From: Planctomycetaceae bacterium
GTDB taxonomy: Bacteria > Planctomycetota > Planctomycetia > Planctomycetales > Planctomycetaceae
Length of the DNA: 33,580 nucleotides
NCBI GenBank assembly: GCA_020850695.1
Contig: JADZEF010000080.1
Location: forward strand, 1-33,580
Direction of reading: 5' to 3'
Below, piece by piece: positions 8,096 through 14,404 of the stretch (position 1 is its first letter; the number at the start of each line of letters is the position of its first letter). A program made the translations under genes and the position numbers. Under the pieces are notes generated by a model. The model ran no database searches. It was not told where the DNA came from and worked only from the letters and a program-made list of their open reading frames with translations.

Positions 8096-9274
8096 CTATT
8101 CCTTCTTCCCGAAGCACAGGATCGCGCCCTGCTGCGCCTCGGTGCCGATCACCAGGACTCCCTCGCCGACCGCCGGGCCGGCTTTGATCTCGGCCCCGCA
8201 GTTGTACTTCCATTGCTCTTTGCCGGTCTTCAGGTTGAGCGCGTAGAGATTGCGGTCGGACGAGCCGACCCACACTGTCTCTCCCGCGATGACCGGCGAG
8301 CTGTCGACGCGTCCCTTCGTGGCGAACCGCCAGGCTCCCGTTCCGTCCTTGCGGTGGATGCAGTGGATCTGCTTGTCCTGCCCGCCGACGACGATGAACT
8401 GGTCGGTCACCGCGGCCGAGGCGTGGTACGGCGACTCGCGCGCCGGATCCTTGTACCGCCACACGATCTCCTTCTTTTTCCAGTCAATCCCCATCACCTC
8501 GGAGCCGTGCGTGCCGACGTAGAGCATGTTGTCGAAGATCGCCGGCGACGCGACGAGGTACGAATCGAGGTCGAGGTCGCTCGCCTCCTTCCCGGTCTCG
8601 ATGTCGACCGTCCGCAGGTGGTGGTCGCACCCCGCGATAAACGTGTACTTCCCCGCGATGGCGGTCGAGCAGTTGATACGGTCCCCCGTCTGGAACTTCC
8701 AGACCTCCGAGCCGTCGGCCACTTTCAGGCAGTAGAGGAAGCTGTCGTGCGAGCCGAAGATCAGCCGGTCGCCGACGATGGCCGCCGACCCGGCGATCTC
8801 TCCATTCGCGGTGAAGGTCCACTTCTTTTTGCCGGTCGCCCGGTCGATCGAGTGGAACATCCCCTCTTCGTCACCACAATAGACGGTGTCGGCGGTGACC
8901 GTCGGAGCCGACTTGAAGCCGGGGGCGAAGGCCTTCGGATCGGTGCTGTCGATCGAGCGATAGCCCCACACCCGCTCGCCGTCCGACTTATTGAGGCACA
9001 GAACCTCGCCGCCGAGGGTCGGGACGTAGACGAAGTCGCCGACGATCGCCGCGGTCGCCACGACGCCGTATTCGACGGTGACCTTCCACTTCAGTTCGAG
9101 CGGGGTGGGGAGCGTGATGCCGGCAATGCCCCGCTGGTCGTGCCCGTTGCGGAATGTCGCCCAGCTGCTCGCGGTGGGTGCAGCGAGCTTTGGCTCGTCG
9201 GCAAGGGCGGGAATGGCACACGTCGCCAGGACGAAGAGCGAGAGGACGCGACGGAACGTAGCACGGGCACTCAT
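8096..9274 (-). CDS. Secreted PQQ-like beta-propeller protein
   Basis: 392 residues. A Sec signal (RATFRRVLSLFVLATCAIPALA, then DEP) is followed by WATFRNGHDQRGIAG, the usual opening of planctomycete PQQ-type propellers, and by repeated blades of the form VGDxVYxGxxxGxxxxLDxxTGKxxWxF, e.g. near AIVGDRLIFGSHDSFLYCL and GETVWVGSSDRNLYALNLKTG. Such proteins are extracytoplasmic scaffolds or dehydrogenase-like folds; no PQQ-dependent catalytic residues can be claimed. ATG 9274 is chosen because it opens the signal peptide. This start codon and the first codons (MSARAT) lie inside a REP-like hairpin (9258-9330), so no Shine-Dalgarno sequence precedes it and the start may be occluded in the mRNA. 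Confidence 0.88.
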   Translation of the reverse strand: MSARATFRRVLSLFVLATCAIPALADEPKLAAPTASSWATFRNGHDQRGIAGITLPTPLELKWKVTVEYGVVATAAIVGDFVYVPTLGGEVLCLNKSDGERVWGYRSIDSTDPKAFAPGFKSAPTVTADTVYCGDEEGMFHSIDRATGKKKWTFTANGEIAGSAAIVGDRLIFGSHDSFLYCLKVADGSEVWKFQTGDRINCSTAIAGKYTFIAGCDHHLRTVDIETGKEASDLDLDSYLVASPAIFDNMLYVGTHGSEVMGIDWKKKEIVWRYKDPARESPYHASAAVTDQFIVVGGQDKQIHCIHRKDGTGAWRFATKGRVDSSPVIAGETVWVGSSDRNLYALNLKTGKEQWKYNCGAEIKAGPAVGEGVLVIGTEAQQGAILCFGKKE

Positions 9275-9330
9275 GCCCGTGCGAGAGTCCGCGGTCGAGT
9301 CGGACACACGGGCATGAGTGCCCGTGCTAC
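9258..9330. repeat. REP-like double hairpin (family 2, copy 1)
   Basis: Two hairpins in inverted orientation: 9258-9282 and 9306-9330. Each has the 9-base stem GCACGGGCA/TGCCCGTGC with a four-base loop, and the arms are reverse complements of one another in 24 of 25 positions. The outer ends are GTAG/CTAC. The left hairpin contains the ATG of the PQQ gene on the minus strand. The other copy is at 33147-33218. Confidence 0.88.
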
Positions 9331-9384
9331 AGGAACCGTTGGGCGCGCGCCGCTCATCATGATCGACGATTGATGCCCTTTCGT

Positions 9385-9401
9385 GGTGGGCAATGCCCAC
9401 C
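9385..9401. repeat. Small hairpin GGTGGGC-AAT-GCCCACC
   Basis: A perfect 7-base stem with loop AAT. It stands between the alcohol dehydrogenase stop (9424, minus strand) and the REP-like pair. The same GTGGGC-AAT-GCCCAC core recurs at 27710-27724. Confidence 0.65.
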
Positions 9402-9423
9402 CTGCGGCCGCAGGACTTCCCGC

Positions 9424-10656
9424 TCATCCGACATGATGCCCGTTGTTCGAGTAGGCGCATTCGTAAATCCTCCGCAGCGACGATGCATCGACCGGACGCG
9501 GGTTGAACTTGCCCGTCCACTGGGCGGCGGCTTCCTCGGACATCTGCGGGATCAGCCCCGCATCGACTTGGCACTCTTCCAGCGACGTCGGCGAGCCCGT
9601 GAGAGCCACCAGCCGCGTGATGTGATCGGCCAGCAACTGCCCCGCCCGCGGCTCATGCCGGTCGCACAGCCCCGCATCGTGGGCCAGCCGCCCGTACAGC
9701 CGGCCCACCGTCTCGGTATTGTACCGGACGACATGCGGGAGCATCACGCCGATGGCGATGCCGTGCGTGGTGTTGAAGTGGGCCGACAGCGGATTGACCA
9801 GGGCGTGCGTCGCTCCAAGCATCGAGTTCTCGATGGCGGCCCCCGCCAGGTGCGAACCCAGGAGCATCGTTCCGCGAGCGGTCAGATCCTTCGGGTCGTG
9901 AAGCACGCGGGGCAGGCCCCACGACAGCATCCGCCACGCCCGCCGCGCGAAAAGCTGCGAGATGGCGTTGCGGCGGGTCGTCACGTAACTTTCGATGGCA
10001 TGGCTCACCGCATCGATCCCGGTCGCGGCGGTCACCGCCTTTGGCATCGAGACGGTCAACTCGGGGTCGAGCAGTGCGATGCGAGGGGCCGCCTTCTTGT
10101 CCCCGCACGCCATCTTCATGTGCGTCTTCGCATCGGCGATCAGGGCGAACGACTGGGCTTCGCTCCCCGTGCCGGATGTGGTGGGGACGGCGATCATCGG
10201 GAGCATCGGCTTCGTCGCCTTGCCGACCCCCCAATAGTCCCGCATCTCGCCACCGTTGGTGAGAATGAAGTTGATCCCCTTGGCGACATCCATCGCGCTG
10301 CCGCCGCCGAGACCCACCAGGACATCAACCTTATGGTCGCGGGCCAGCGAGAGGCCGCGGGCGACATCATCGGTCGTGGGATTCGGCTGGACCTCTTCAA
10401 ACACGACGACATCGAGCCCCGCATCCCGCAACACCGCCACTCCGCGTTCGGAGTGCCCCGCCTTGTGGATGCCGGGGTCGGTGACGAGCAGGACGCGATT
10501 CCCTCCCACCGACTTCGTCAGTTCGCCCAGTTGCTTGAGGACTCCCGGCCCGTAGACCAGGCGGGTCCGCGGGTCGTAATCGAAGGGTGTCAGCAGGTCA
10601 TCTGCCAGACCGTCCGCCAGTTCGTGGCGCGGCGAGGGGAGATGAGTCCGGTCCAT
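9424..10656 (-). CDS. Iron-containing (group III) alcohol dehydrogenase
   Basis: 410 residues from ATG 10656. NAD(P)-dependent oxidation of an alcohol or reduction of an aldehyde; substrate unknown. The nucleotide-binding domain carries GGGSAMD (residues 117-123) and PTTSGTGSE. The metal site is complete: D215 and H219 in [11 protein letters not shown]284 in GATHALVNP and H298 in TTHGIAIG. Length is a little over the family's usual 380-390, from a short N-terminal extension. An upstream in-frame TTG at 10683 would add nine residues; neither start has a well-placed Shine-Dalgarno sequence, and ATG is preferred. Cytoplasmic. It is not in a visible operon: a hairpin-rich spacer separates it from the PQQ gene downstream. 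No microcompartment genes are seen nearby. Confidence 0.92.
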   Translation of the reverse strand: MDRTHLPSPRHELADGLADDLLTPFDYDPRTRLVYGPGVLKQLGELTKSVGGNRVLLVTDPGIHKAGHSERGVAVLRDAGLDVVVFEEVQPNPTTDDVARGLSLARDHKVDVLVGLGGGSAMDVAKGINFILTNGGEMRDYWGVGKATKPMLPMIAVPTTSGTGSEAQSFALIADAKTHMKMACGDKKAAPRIALLDPELTVSMPKAVTAATGIDAVSHAIESYVTTRRNAISQLFARRAWRMLSWGLPRVLHDPKDLTARGTMLLGSHLAGAAIENSMLGATHALVNPLSAHFNTTHGIAIGVMLPHVVRYNTETVGRLYGRLAHDAGLCDRHEPRAGQLLADHITRLVALTGSPTSLEECQVDAGLIPQMSEEAAAQWTGKFNPRPVDASSLRRIYECAYSNNGHHVG

Positions 10657-10856
10657 GGGGAGGGTCGCTGGGGCGTAGGGCAAGCACTCCGACGCGACCG
10701 GCTCCGGGAGCAGGGAGCCGCCTCAAAGTGCGGTGCGGGGTGGGTTTCAGGCAGGAAAGCATCAACCGGCGAGCGACAAGCCTGCATTCGACGCATGGAT
10801 TGTAAGTGATCCGACCCGGTGCGGCAATTTCCGCGAAGACATCTGAGGATGAGAGG

Positions 10857-10975
10857 CAGTGAACGCAAAGACGCCAAGGGCGCAGAGGAACGCAAGGGGA
10901 AGGCAGGCAGCGGGAACCACGGAAAGGACGGAAGGTACGGAAAAAAAGAGAGAGGACGGGGAAGGTTTTGCTCAC
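10857..10975. other. Purine-rich repeat-like tract in a gene-free spacer
   Basis: The plus strand is strongly purine-biased, beginning GTGAACGCAAAGACGCC and running through repeated GGAAxGGACGGAAGG units to an A7 run and GAGAGAGGACGGGG. The start matches the wording of the inverted repeats at 650-796 and 26176-26298, but no opposite arm is found here. It looks like a single, decayed arm of that repeat class. No coding region is supported between 10657 and 11242. Confidence 0.5.
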
Positions 10976-11027
10976 GAAGGAAGCGCCGCGGTACCTCAAG
11001 ATTTTCGGTCGTCAATCTGTTGAATTC

Positions 11028-11154
11028 TGCCCCGGAGGGGCAAGGTTGAATAGCCGGGGGCAACGCCCCCGGTTGATGTCCGCTGAGGAGCAGCAAAGCC
11101 CCAACGGGGCGAAGGTGGCTTTCGACCCAGACGACCTCCGCCCCGTTGGGGCTT
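11028..11154. repeat. Cluster of GC hairpins with a 16 bp inverted pair
   Basis: Three structures in a row. TGCCCC-GGA-GGGGCA at 11028-11042; CCGGGGGC-AAC-GCCCCCGG at 11054-11072; and an inverted pair AAGCCCCAACGGGGCG at 11096-11111 with its exact reverse complement at 11139-11154, each arm of which is itself a GCCCC-AAC-GGGGC hairpin. I remember the GCCCCAACGGGGC wording as widespread in planctomycete spacers. Confidence 0.8.
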
Positions 11155-11170
11155 CGCGATTTGGTGGGTG

Positions 11171-11212
11171 AATAGTTTCCGGAAGACTTTCCGGTACCCA
11201 GGGGGTGGCGGT
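11171..11212. repeat. Dispersed TTTCCGGAA element, copy 5
   Basis: Reads AATAGTTTCCGGAAGACTTT then CCGG and ends in a G-rich GGGGGTGGCGGTGG, so it is in the orientation opposite to copy 1. It lies 31 bases before the 3' end of the small membrane protein gene (11243, minus strand). Confidence 0.65.
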
Positions 11213-11242
11213 GGCCGGCCTGATTTCGCGAGGGCTTACAAC

Positions 11243-11545
11243 CTACTCTTCCGACTTGAGTTCGACTCCTGGAGATGGGATTGGCTCGGGCCAGACAGAC
11301 GGCCGAACACACCGATCAATCCAGTGGATGGGTGCGAATAGGTAGTGGGGCCAAGGACGGTAGTTCGCGCCGCGTCTCTGGAAAAACGGGTAGGCCGGGT
11401 CCACCGTGATCATGTGGAGCAGTTCGTCGCTGGTTTGGTCGTGAGTGTTGGACATCGGCGTCACAGTCAGGCAGTACGTCCCGACGTAAACGCCCATCGC
11501 GACGATGACAACAGGCAGGGTTAGTCCGGGCTTGCGTTCGGACAT
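11243..11545 (-). CDS. Small membrane-anchored protein of unknown function
   Basis: 100 residues. One hydrophobic segment near the N-terminus (LTLPVVIVAMGVYVGTYCLT, residues about 8-27), then a soluble part ending in PHYLFAPIHWIDRCVRPSVW. The YVGTYCLTV start and FAPIHWIDR-RP-W end are, from memory, a recurring form of short planctomycete proteins with no assigned role. ATG 11545 has GGAGG at 7 bases, which supports a real gene. It stands alone on the minus strand, with repeats downstream and the divergent hisI gene upstream. Probably anchored in the membrane by its single segment; orientation not determined. Confidence 0.7.
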   Translation of the reverse strand: MSERKPGLTLPVVIVAMGVYVGTYCLTVTPMSNTHDQTSDELLHMITVDPAYPFFQRRGANYRPWPHYLFAPIHWIDRCVRPSVWPEPIPSPGVELKSEE

Positions 11546-11786
11546 GGGCGGAGCCTCCAGCCCCGCATGGTATCACGTCGCATGACCGAGAAGGCCGTCG
11601 AAGAAATCGTGAGTCTTCTCGATCGAAAATGAGCATTCGTTCCAACCGCTCCGTGGCGCTCTCGCCCGCATACTGGTGACACCCCCGCGATTCCGGTAAA
11701 TTTCAGCCAGAAACTTCGACCGAACTCTGGCCGGGCGGGCTGTGTCCCCCCGCCACATTCTCCCTGGAAACACCCCGCTCGCGTCC

Positions 11787-12185
11787 ATGTCGACTTCCAC
11801 CGCCAACGGCCCTGACTTCTCCAAGCTCGAACTGATCCCCGTGATCGCGCAGGATCATGCGACGGGGGTCGTCCTCATGCTGGCCTACATGAACCGCACC
11901 GCGTGGGAGGAGACGCTCCAGTCGGGCCGTGTCTGCTACTTCAGCCGCAGCCGCAACAAGCTCTGGCGCAAAGGCGAAGAGAGCGGCAACGTCCAGGTCG
12001 TCAAAGAGATCTTCTACGACTGCGACGCCGATACGCTCCTCATCAAGGTCGACCAGATCGGCGGGGCCGCCTGCCACGAAGGCTACCAGAGCTGCTTCTT
12101 CCGCAAGATCGACCCGACGACCGGACACGTCGAAACGATCGGCGAGCGGCTGTTCGACCCGAAAGCGGTGTATCAGAAGAAGTAG
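11787..12185 (+). CDS. hisI: Phosphoribosyl-AMP cyclohydrolase
   Basis: 132 residues, the normal length of a monofunctional HisI. It opens the purine ring of phosphoribosyl-AMP in step 3 of histidine synthesis (cytoplasm). Hallmarks: LAYMN (32-36), the segment [14 protein letters not shown] with KGEESGN (47-68), the metal-binding D78-C-D80-A-D82, and the zinc cysteines C96 (in GAACHEG) and C103 (in SCFFRK). ATG 11787 is chosen; a GTG at 11742 would add 15 residues not seen in the family. No HisE domain is fused. It lies upstream of hisG with a 163-base repeat-bearing spacer between, so co-transcription is plausible but the spacer could break it. Confidence 0.95.
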   Translation: MSTSTANGPDFSKLELIPVIAQDHATGVVLMLAYMNRTAWEETLQSGRVCYFSRSRNKLWRKGEESGNVQVVKEIFYDCDADTLLIKVDQIGGAACHEGYQSCFFRKIDPTTGHVETIGERLFDPKAVYQKK

Positions 12186-12342
12186 CGAGGAGTGAGTAGC
12201 GAGGAGTGAGGAGTAAGCCGGATGTGCCGGCGTGATCCGCGCTCCTCGAATGACATCCGTCGAAACACCATCGAAGCGATCGTCAAACTCACCGCTCGTC
12301 GTTCCTGTCTCCTCACTCCTCAATTCTCGCTCCTCACTCCTT
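12186..12342. repeat. GAGGAGTGAG-type inverted repeat between hisI and hisG
   Basis: Arm about 12186-12214 carries two copies of GAGGAGTGAG; arm 12309-12342 carries CTCACTCCTC-type copies in reverse complement. Pairing is imperfect because one arm has an extra AATTCTCG segment. The arms touch the stop of hisI and the start of hisG, so the whole spacer is bracketed by the pair. Confidence 0.75.
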
Positions 12343-12348
12343 CCCCCC

Positions 12349-13227
12349 ATGTCCGATCGCAAGCTCAAGCTCGGGATTCCTGCCGGCAGCCTTCAGGAGG
12401 CGACCGCCGAACTCTTTCGTCGGGCGGGATACCAGATCACGTTTTCGTCCCGGTCGTACTTCCCGCAGATCGACGATCCCGAGATCGAATGCCTGCTGAT
12501 CCGCGCTCAGGAAATGGCGCGGTATGTCCAGGAAGGGATCCTCGATGCGGGGATCACCGGATACGACTGGGTGCTGGAGACGCAGGCCGACGTCGAAGAG
12601 GTGTGCGAGTTGGTCTTCTCCAAGACGAGCCGCCGCCCCGTCCGCTGGGTCCTGTGCGTGCCGAATGATTCGCCGGTGAAGTCGGTGAAGGACCTCGAAG
12701 GGAAGCGGATCGCCACCGAGGCGGTCGGACTGACGAAGGCCTACCTCGCGAAGCACGGCGTGAAGGCGAAGGTCGAGTTCTCGTGGGGAGCCACCGAGGT
12801 CAAGCCCCCGCGGCTGGCCGATGCGATCGTCGAGGTGACCGAGACCGGCAGCTCGCTGCGGGCGAACAACCTGCGGATCGTCGAAGAGATCCTGCAGAGC
12901 ACGACGCGGCTGATCGCCAACAAGACGTCGATCGCCGATCCGTGGACTCGCGAAAAGCTCGACAACGTCTCGCTGATGCTGAAGGCGGTGCTGGCCGCCG
13001 AAGCGAAAGTCGGCCTGATGATGAACGTCCGCCGCGACCACCTGGAGGCGGTGTTGCGGCTCCTCCCCGCCCTGCAGACGCCGACGGTTGCGTCCCTGTC
13101 TGATCCGGAGTGGGTGGCGGTCCACACCATCCTGGATGAGTCGACGGTGCGCCGGATCATCCCTCAACTGAAGGTGACCGGAGCCCGCGGCATCGTCGAA
13201 TACTCGATCAACAAGATCATCGACTGA
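12349..13227 (+). CDS. hisG: ATP phosphoribosyltransferase, long form
   Basis: 292 residues. Catalyses the first, committed step of histidine synthesis (ATP + PRPP to phosphoribosyl-ATP). The catalytic half starts [15 protein letters not shown] and ends with the PRPP loop [17 protein letters not shown] (161-177). The C-terminal 75 residues ([12 protein letters not shown] to [11 protein letters not shown]) form the regulatory HisG_C domain of the long, homohexameric form that is inhibited by histidine, so no HisZ partner is needed. LGIPAGSLQ is a form seen in planctomycetes, in place of the LAIPKKGRL-like start of proteobacteria. ATG 12349 fits the family start; the frame upstream is repeat sequence. 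No Shine-Dalgarno sequence. Confidence 0.95.
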   Translation: MSDRKLKLGIPAGSLQEATAELFRRAGYQITFSSRSYFPQIDDPEIECLLIRAQEMARYVQEGILDAGITGYDWVLETQADVEEVCELVFSKTSRRPVRWVLCVPNDSPVKSVKDLEGKRIATEAVGLTKAYLAKHGVKAKVEFSWGATEVKPPRLADAIVEVTETGSSLRANNLRIVEEILQSTTRLIANKTSIADPWTREKLDNVSLMLKAVLAAEAKVGLMMNVRRDHLEAVLRLLPALQTPTVASLSDPEWVAVHTILDESTVRRIIPQLKVTGARGIVEYSINKIID

Positions 13228-13234
13228 AGCCGGG

Positions 13235-13351
13235 GTTGAGGGTTGAGGGTTGGGCAGGGGCGACGGACAATATCTTCAACCCGTTTTCGCCGCTTGCGGG
13301 TTCGCGGTCTTCCTCGTTCTGGCCTTCAACCCTCCACCATAAACCCTCAAC
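13235..13351. repeat. GTTGAGGGTT-type inverted repeat after hisG
   Basis: Arm 13235-13254 (GTTGAGGGTTGAGGGTTGGG) faces arm 13323-13351, which carries CTTCAACCCTC and AAACCCTCAAC. As in the preceding spacer, the arms lie next to the stop of one gene and the start of the next. Imperfect pairing. Confidence 0.7.
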
Positions 13352-13361
13352 TCCGTCCGCC

Positions 13362-13871
13362 ATGGCCCTCCGGCACAACCACTACGACGCGGCCTTCGAG
13401 GCGTTCCTCCGCCACGAGCGCACGCCGCACGTCGTGGTCGATGAAAAGAAGCGGGCGCTGCTCCTGTCGGCGTCCCTCAAGTCGATGGACTTCATCGTCA
13501 CGTCATCGACGGGCAAGAACCTTCTGGTCGACGTGAAGGGCCGGAAGTTTCCGTCGGGGGGCGAGAACGGCACGCACACCTGGGAGAACTGGGCGACCGA
13601 CGACGACCTCTTGAGTCTGAGTCAGTGGCAGATCGCGTTCGGCGAGAGTTTCCGGGCGATGCTCGTCTTCGCCTACGACATCGTCGACCCGGCGCGGCTC
13701 GACCAGTTCCCGGATCGCTTTCCGTTTCGCGACCGGCAGTACGCCTTCTACGGGGTGTGGGTCGACGAGTATCTCTCCGCGATGCGGGCCCGCTCGCCGA
13801 AGTGGTCGACGTATACGCTTCCCGTCGCCGACTTCCGCCGTCTGCGCCGGCCGATCGCGGCGTTCCTTTGA
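13362..13871 (+). CDS. HYExAFE-family, PD-(D/E)XK nuclease-like protein
   Basis: 169 residues. The N-terminal HYDAAFEAFL (residues 7-16) fits the name-giving motif of the HYExAFE family, which I remember from planctomycetes and which has no established role. A core resembling a PD-(D/E)XK nuclease follows: D43 in SMDFIV, then LLVDVKGRKF with D57 and K59, and a later Q-W-Q. In that fold these residues bind the metal and cut DNA. That this protein is an active nuclease is inference. ATG 13362 is the first methionine after the repeat. The next gene starts 9 bases after its stop, so they are likely co-transcribed, and possibly with hisIG. No signal peptide; cytoplasmic. Confidence 0.75.
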   Translation: MALRHNHYDAAFEAFLRHERTPHVVVDEKKRALLLSASLKSMDFIVTSSTGKNLLVDVKGRKFPSGGENGTHTWENWATDDDLLSLSQWQIAFGESFRAMLVFAYDIVDPARLDQFPDRFPFRDRQYAFYGVWVDEYLSAMRARSPKWSTYTLPVADFRRLRRPIAAFL

Positions 13872-13879
13872 CTGTCCGC

Positions 13880-14296
13880 ATGACGCCAGAGCAGTCCATG
13901 ATCGCTTTCGAAGTGAAGCTCAACGGGAAGCGAATTTGCATTGCGGGTGCGGAGGACCTGCTCGTCCTTTCGACGCACATCACGGGCGTTGGGATGTTGG
14001 GACCGAAGACTGCGCCGGAGCGAATGCATCGACCGAAAACGGAAGTTTGTTTGGGCATCACCGGAATGACTGCTCGCAAAGATCCCGCCGAGGATCTTCA
14101 CGTTCACTGGACGGAGATGGAACCTCTGAAAGCTGGAGATTCCATTGAGGTGACAGTTCTTGACGTGACAGAGGTGGACCCCCCGAGATCATTTCATCCG
14201 GTCCGACCACCATCGAGAAGGAGCAGGGCGAAAAAGGCCGCCGTGCCAAGGAAGACCGGGCGGAAGAAGCCAGGTCGAAAGAAGTCCAAGGGATGA
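13880..14296 (+). CDS. Small protein with basic Lys/Arg tail, function unknown
   Basis: 138 residues. Residues 8-100 form a compact beta-rich part (MIAFEVKLNGKRICIAGAED, then GDSIEVTVLDVTEVDPP). The last 30 residues are a run of Arg/Lys/Pro/Ser (RRSRAKKAAVPRKTGRKKPG), like histone-H1-type nucleic-acid-binding tails. Start is ATG 13880; ATG 13898 (before IAFEV) is an alternative. No Shine-Dalgarno sequence at either. It begins 9 bases after the nuclease-like gene, suggesting one transcript. G+C is visibly lower than in the his genes. I do not recognise the family with confidence. Confidence 0.6.
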   Translation: MTPEQSMIAFEVKLNGKRICIAGAEDLLVLSTHITGVGMLGPKTAPERMHRPKTEVCLGITGMTARKDPAEDLHVHWTEMEPLKAGDSIEVTVLDVTEVDPPRSFHPVRPPSRRSRAKKAAVPRKTGRKKPGRKKSKG

Positions 14297-14404
14297 CGCA
14301 GGCGGGCTTCGAGGTCGAGGTTTGCGGTCCGTGTGGCTACCCGCGATGATGCCCACGGCTCCGAGCGGTGCTCGCCGGACCGAACCTTTTAGGAACAATC
14401 GCGG

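Noticed and set aside
7835-8187. Short frames on both strands starting MNEEPRKAGK
   Set aside because: Both are made by the two arms of the 30 bp inverted repeat; the same residues on both strands show it is a repeat effect, not a protein.
11582-11632. 16-residue frame MTEKAVEEIVSLLDRK upstream of hisI
   Set aside because: Looks helical and protein-like but has no ribosome binding site and no evident role as a leader peptide (no His codons), so it is probably chance.
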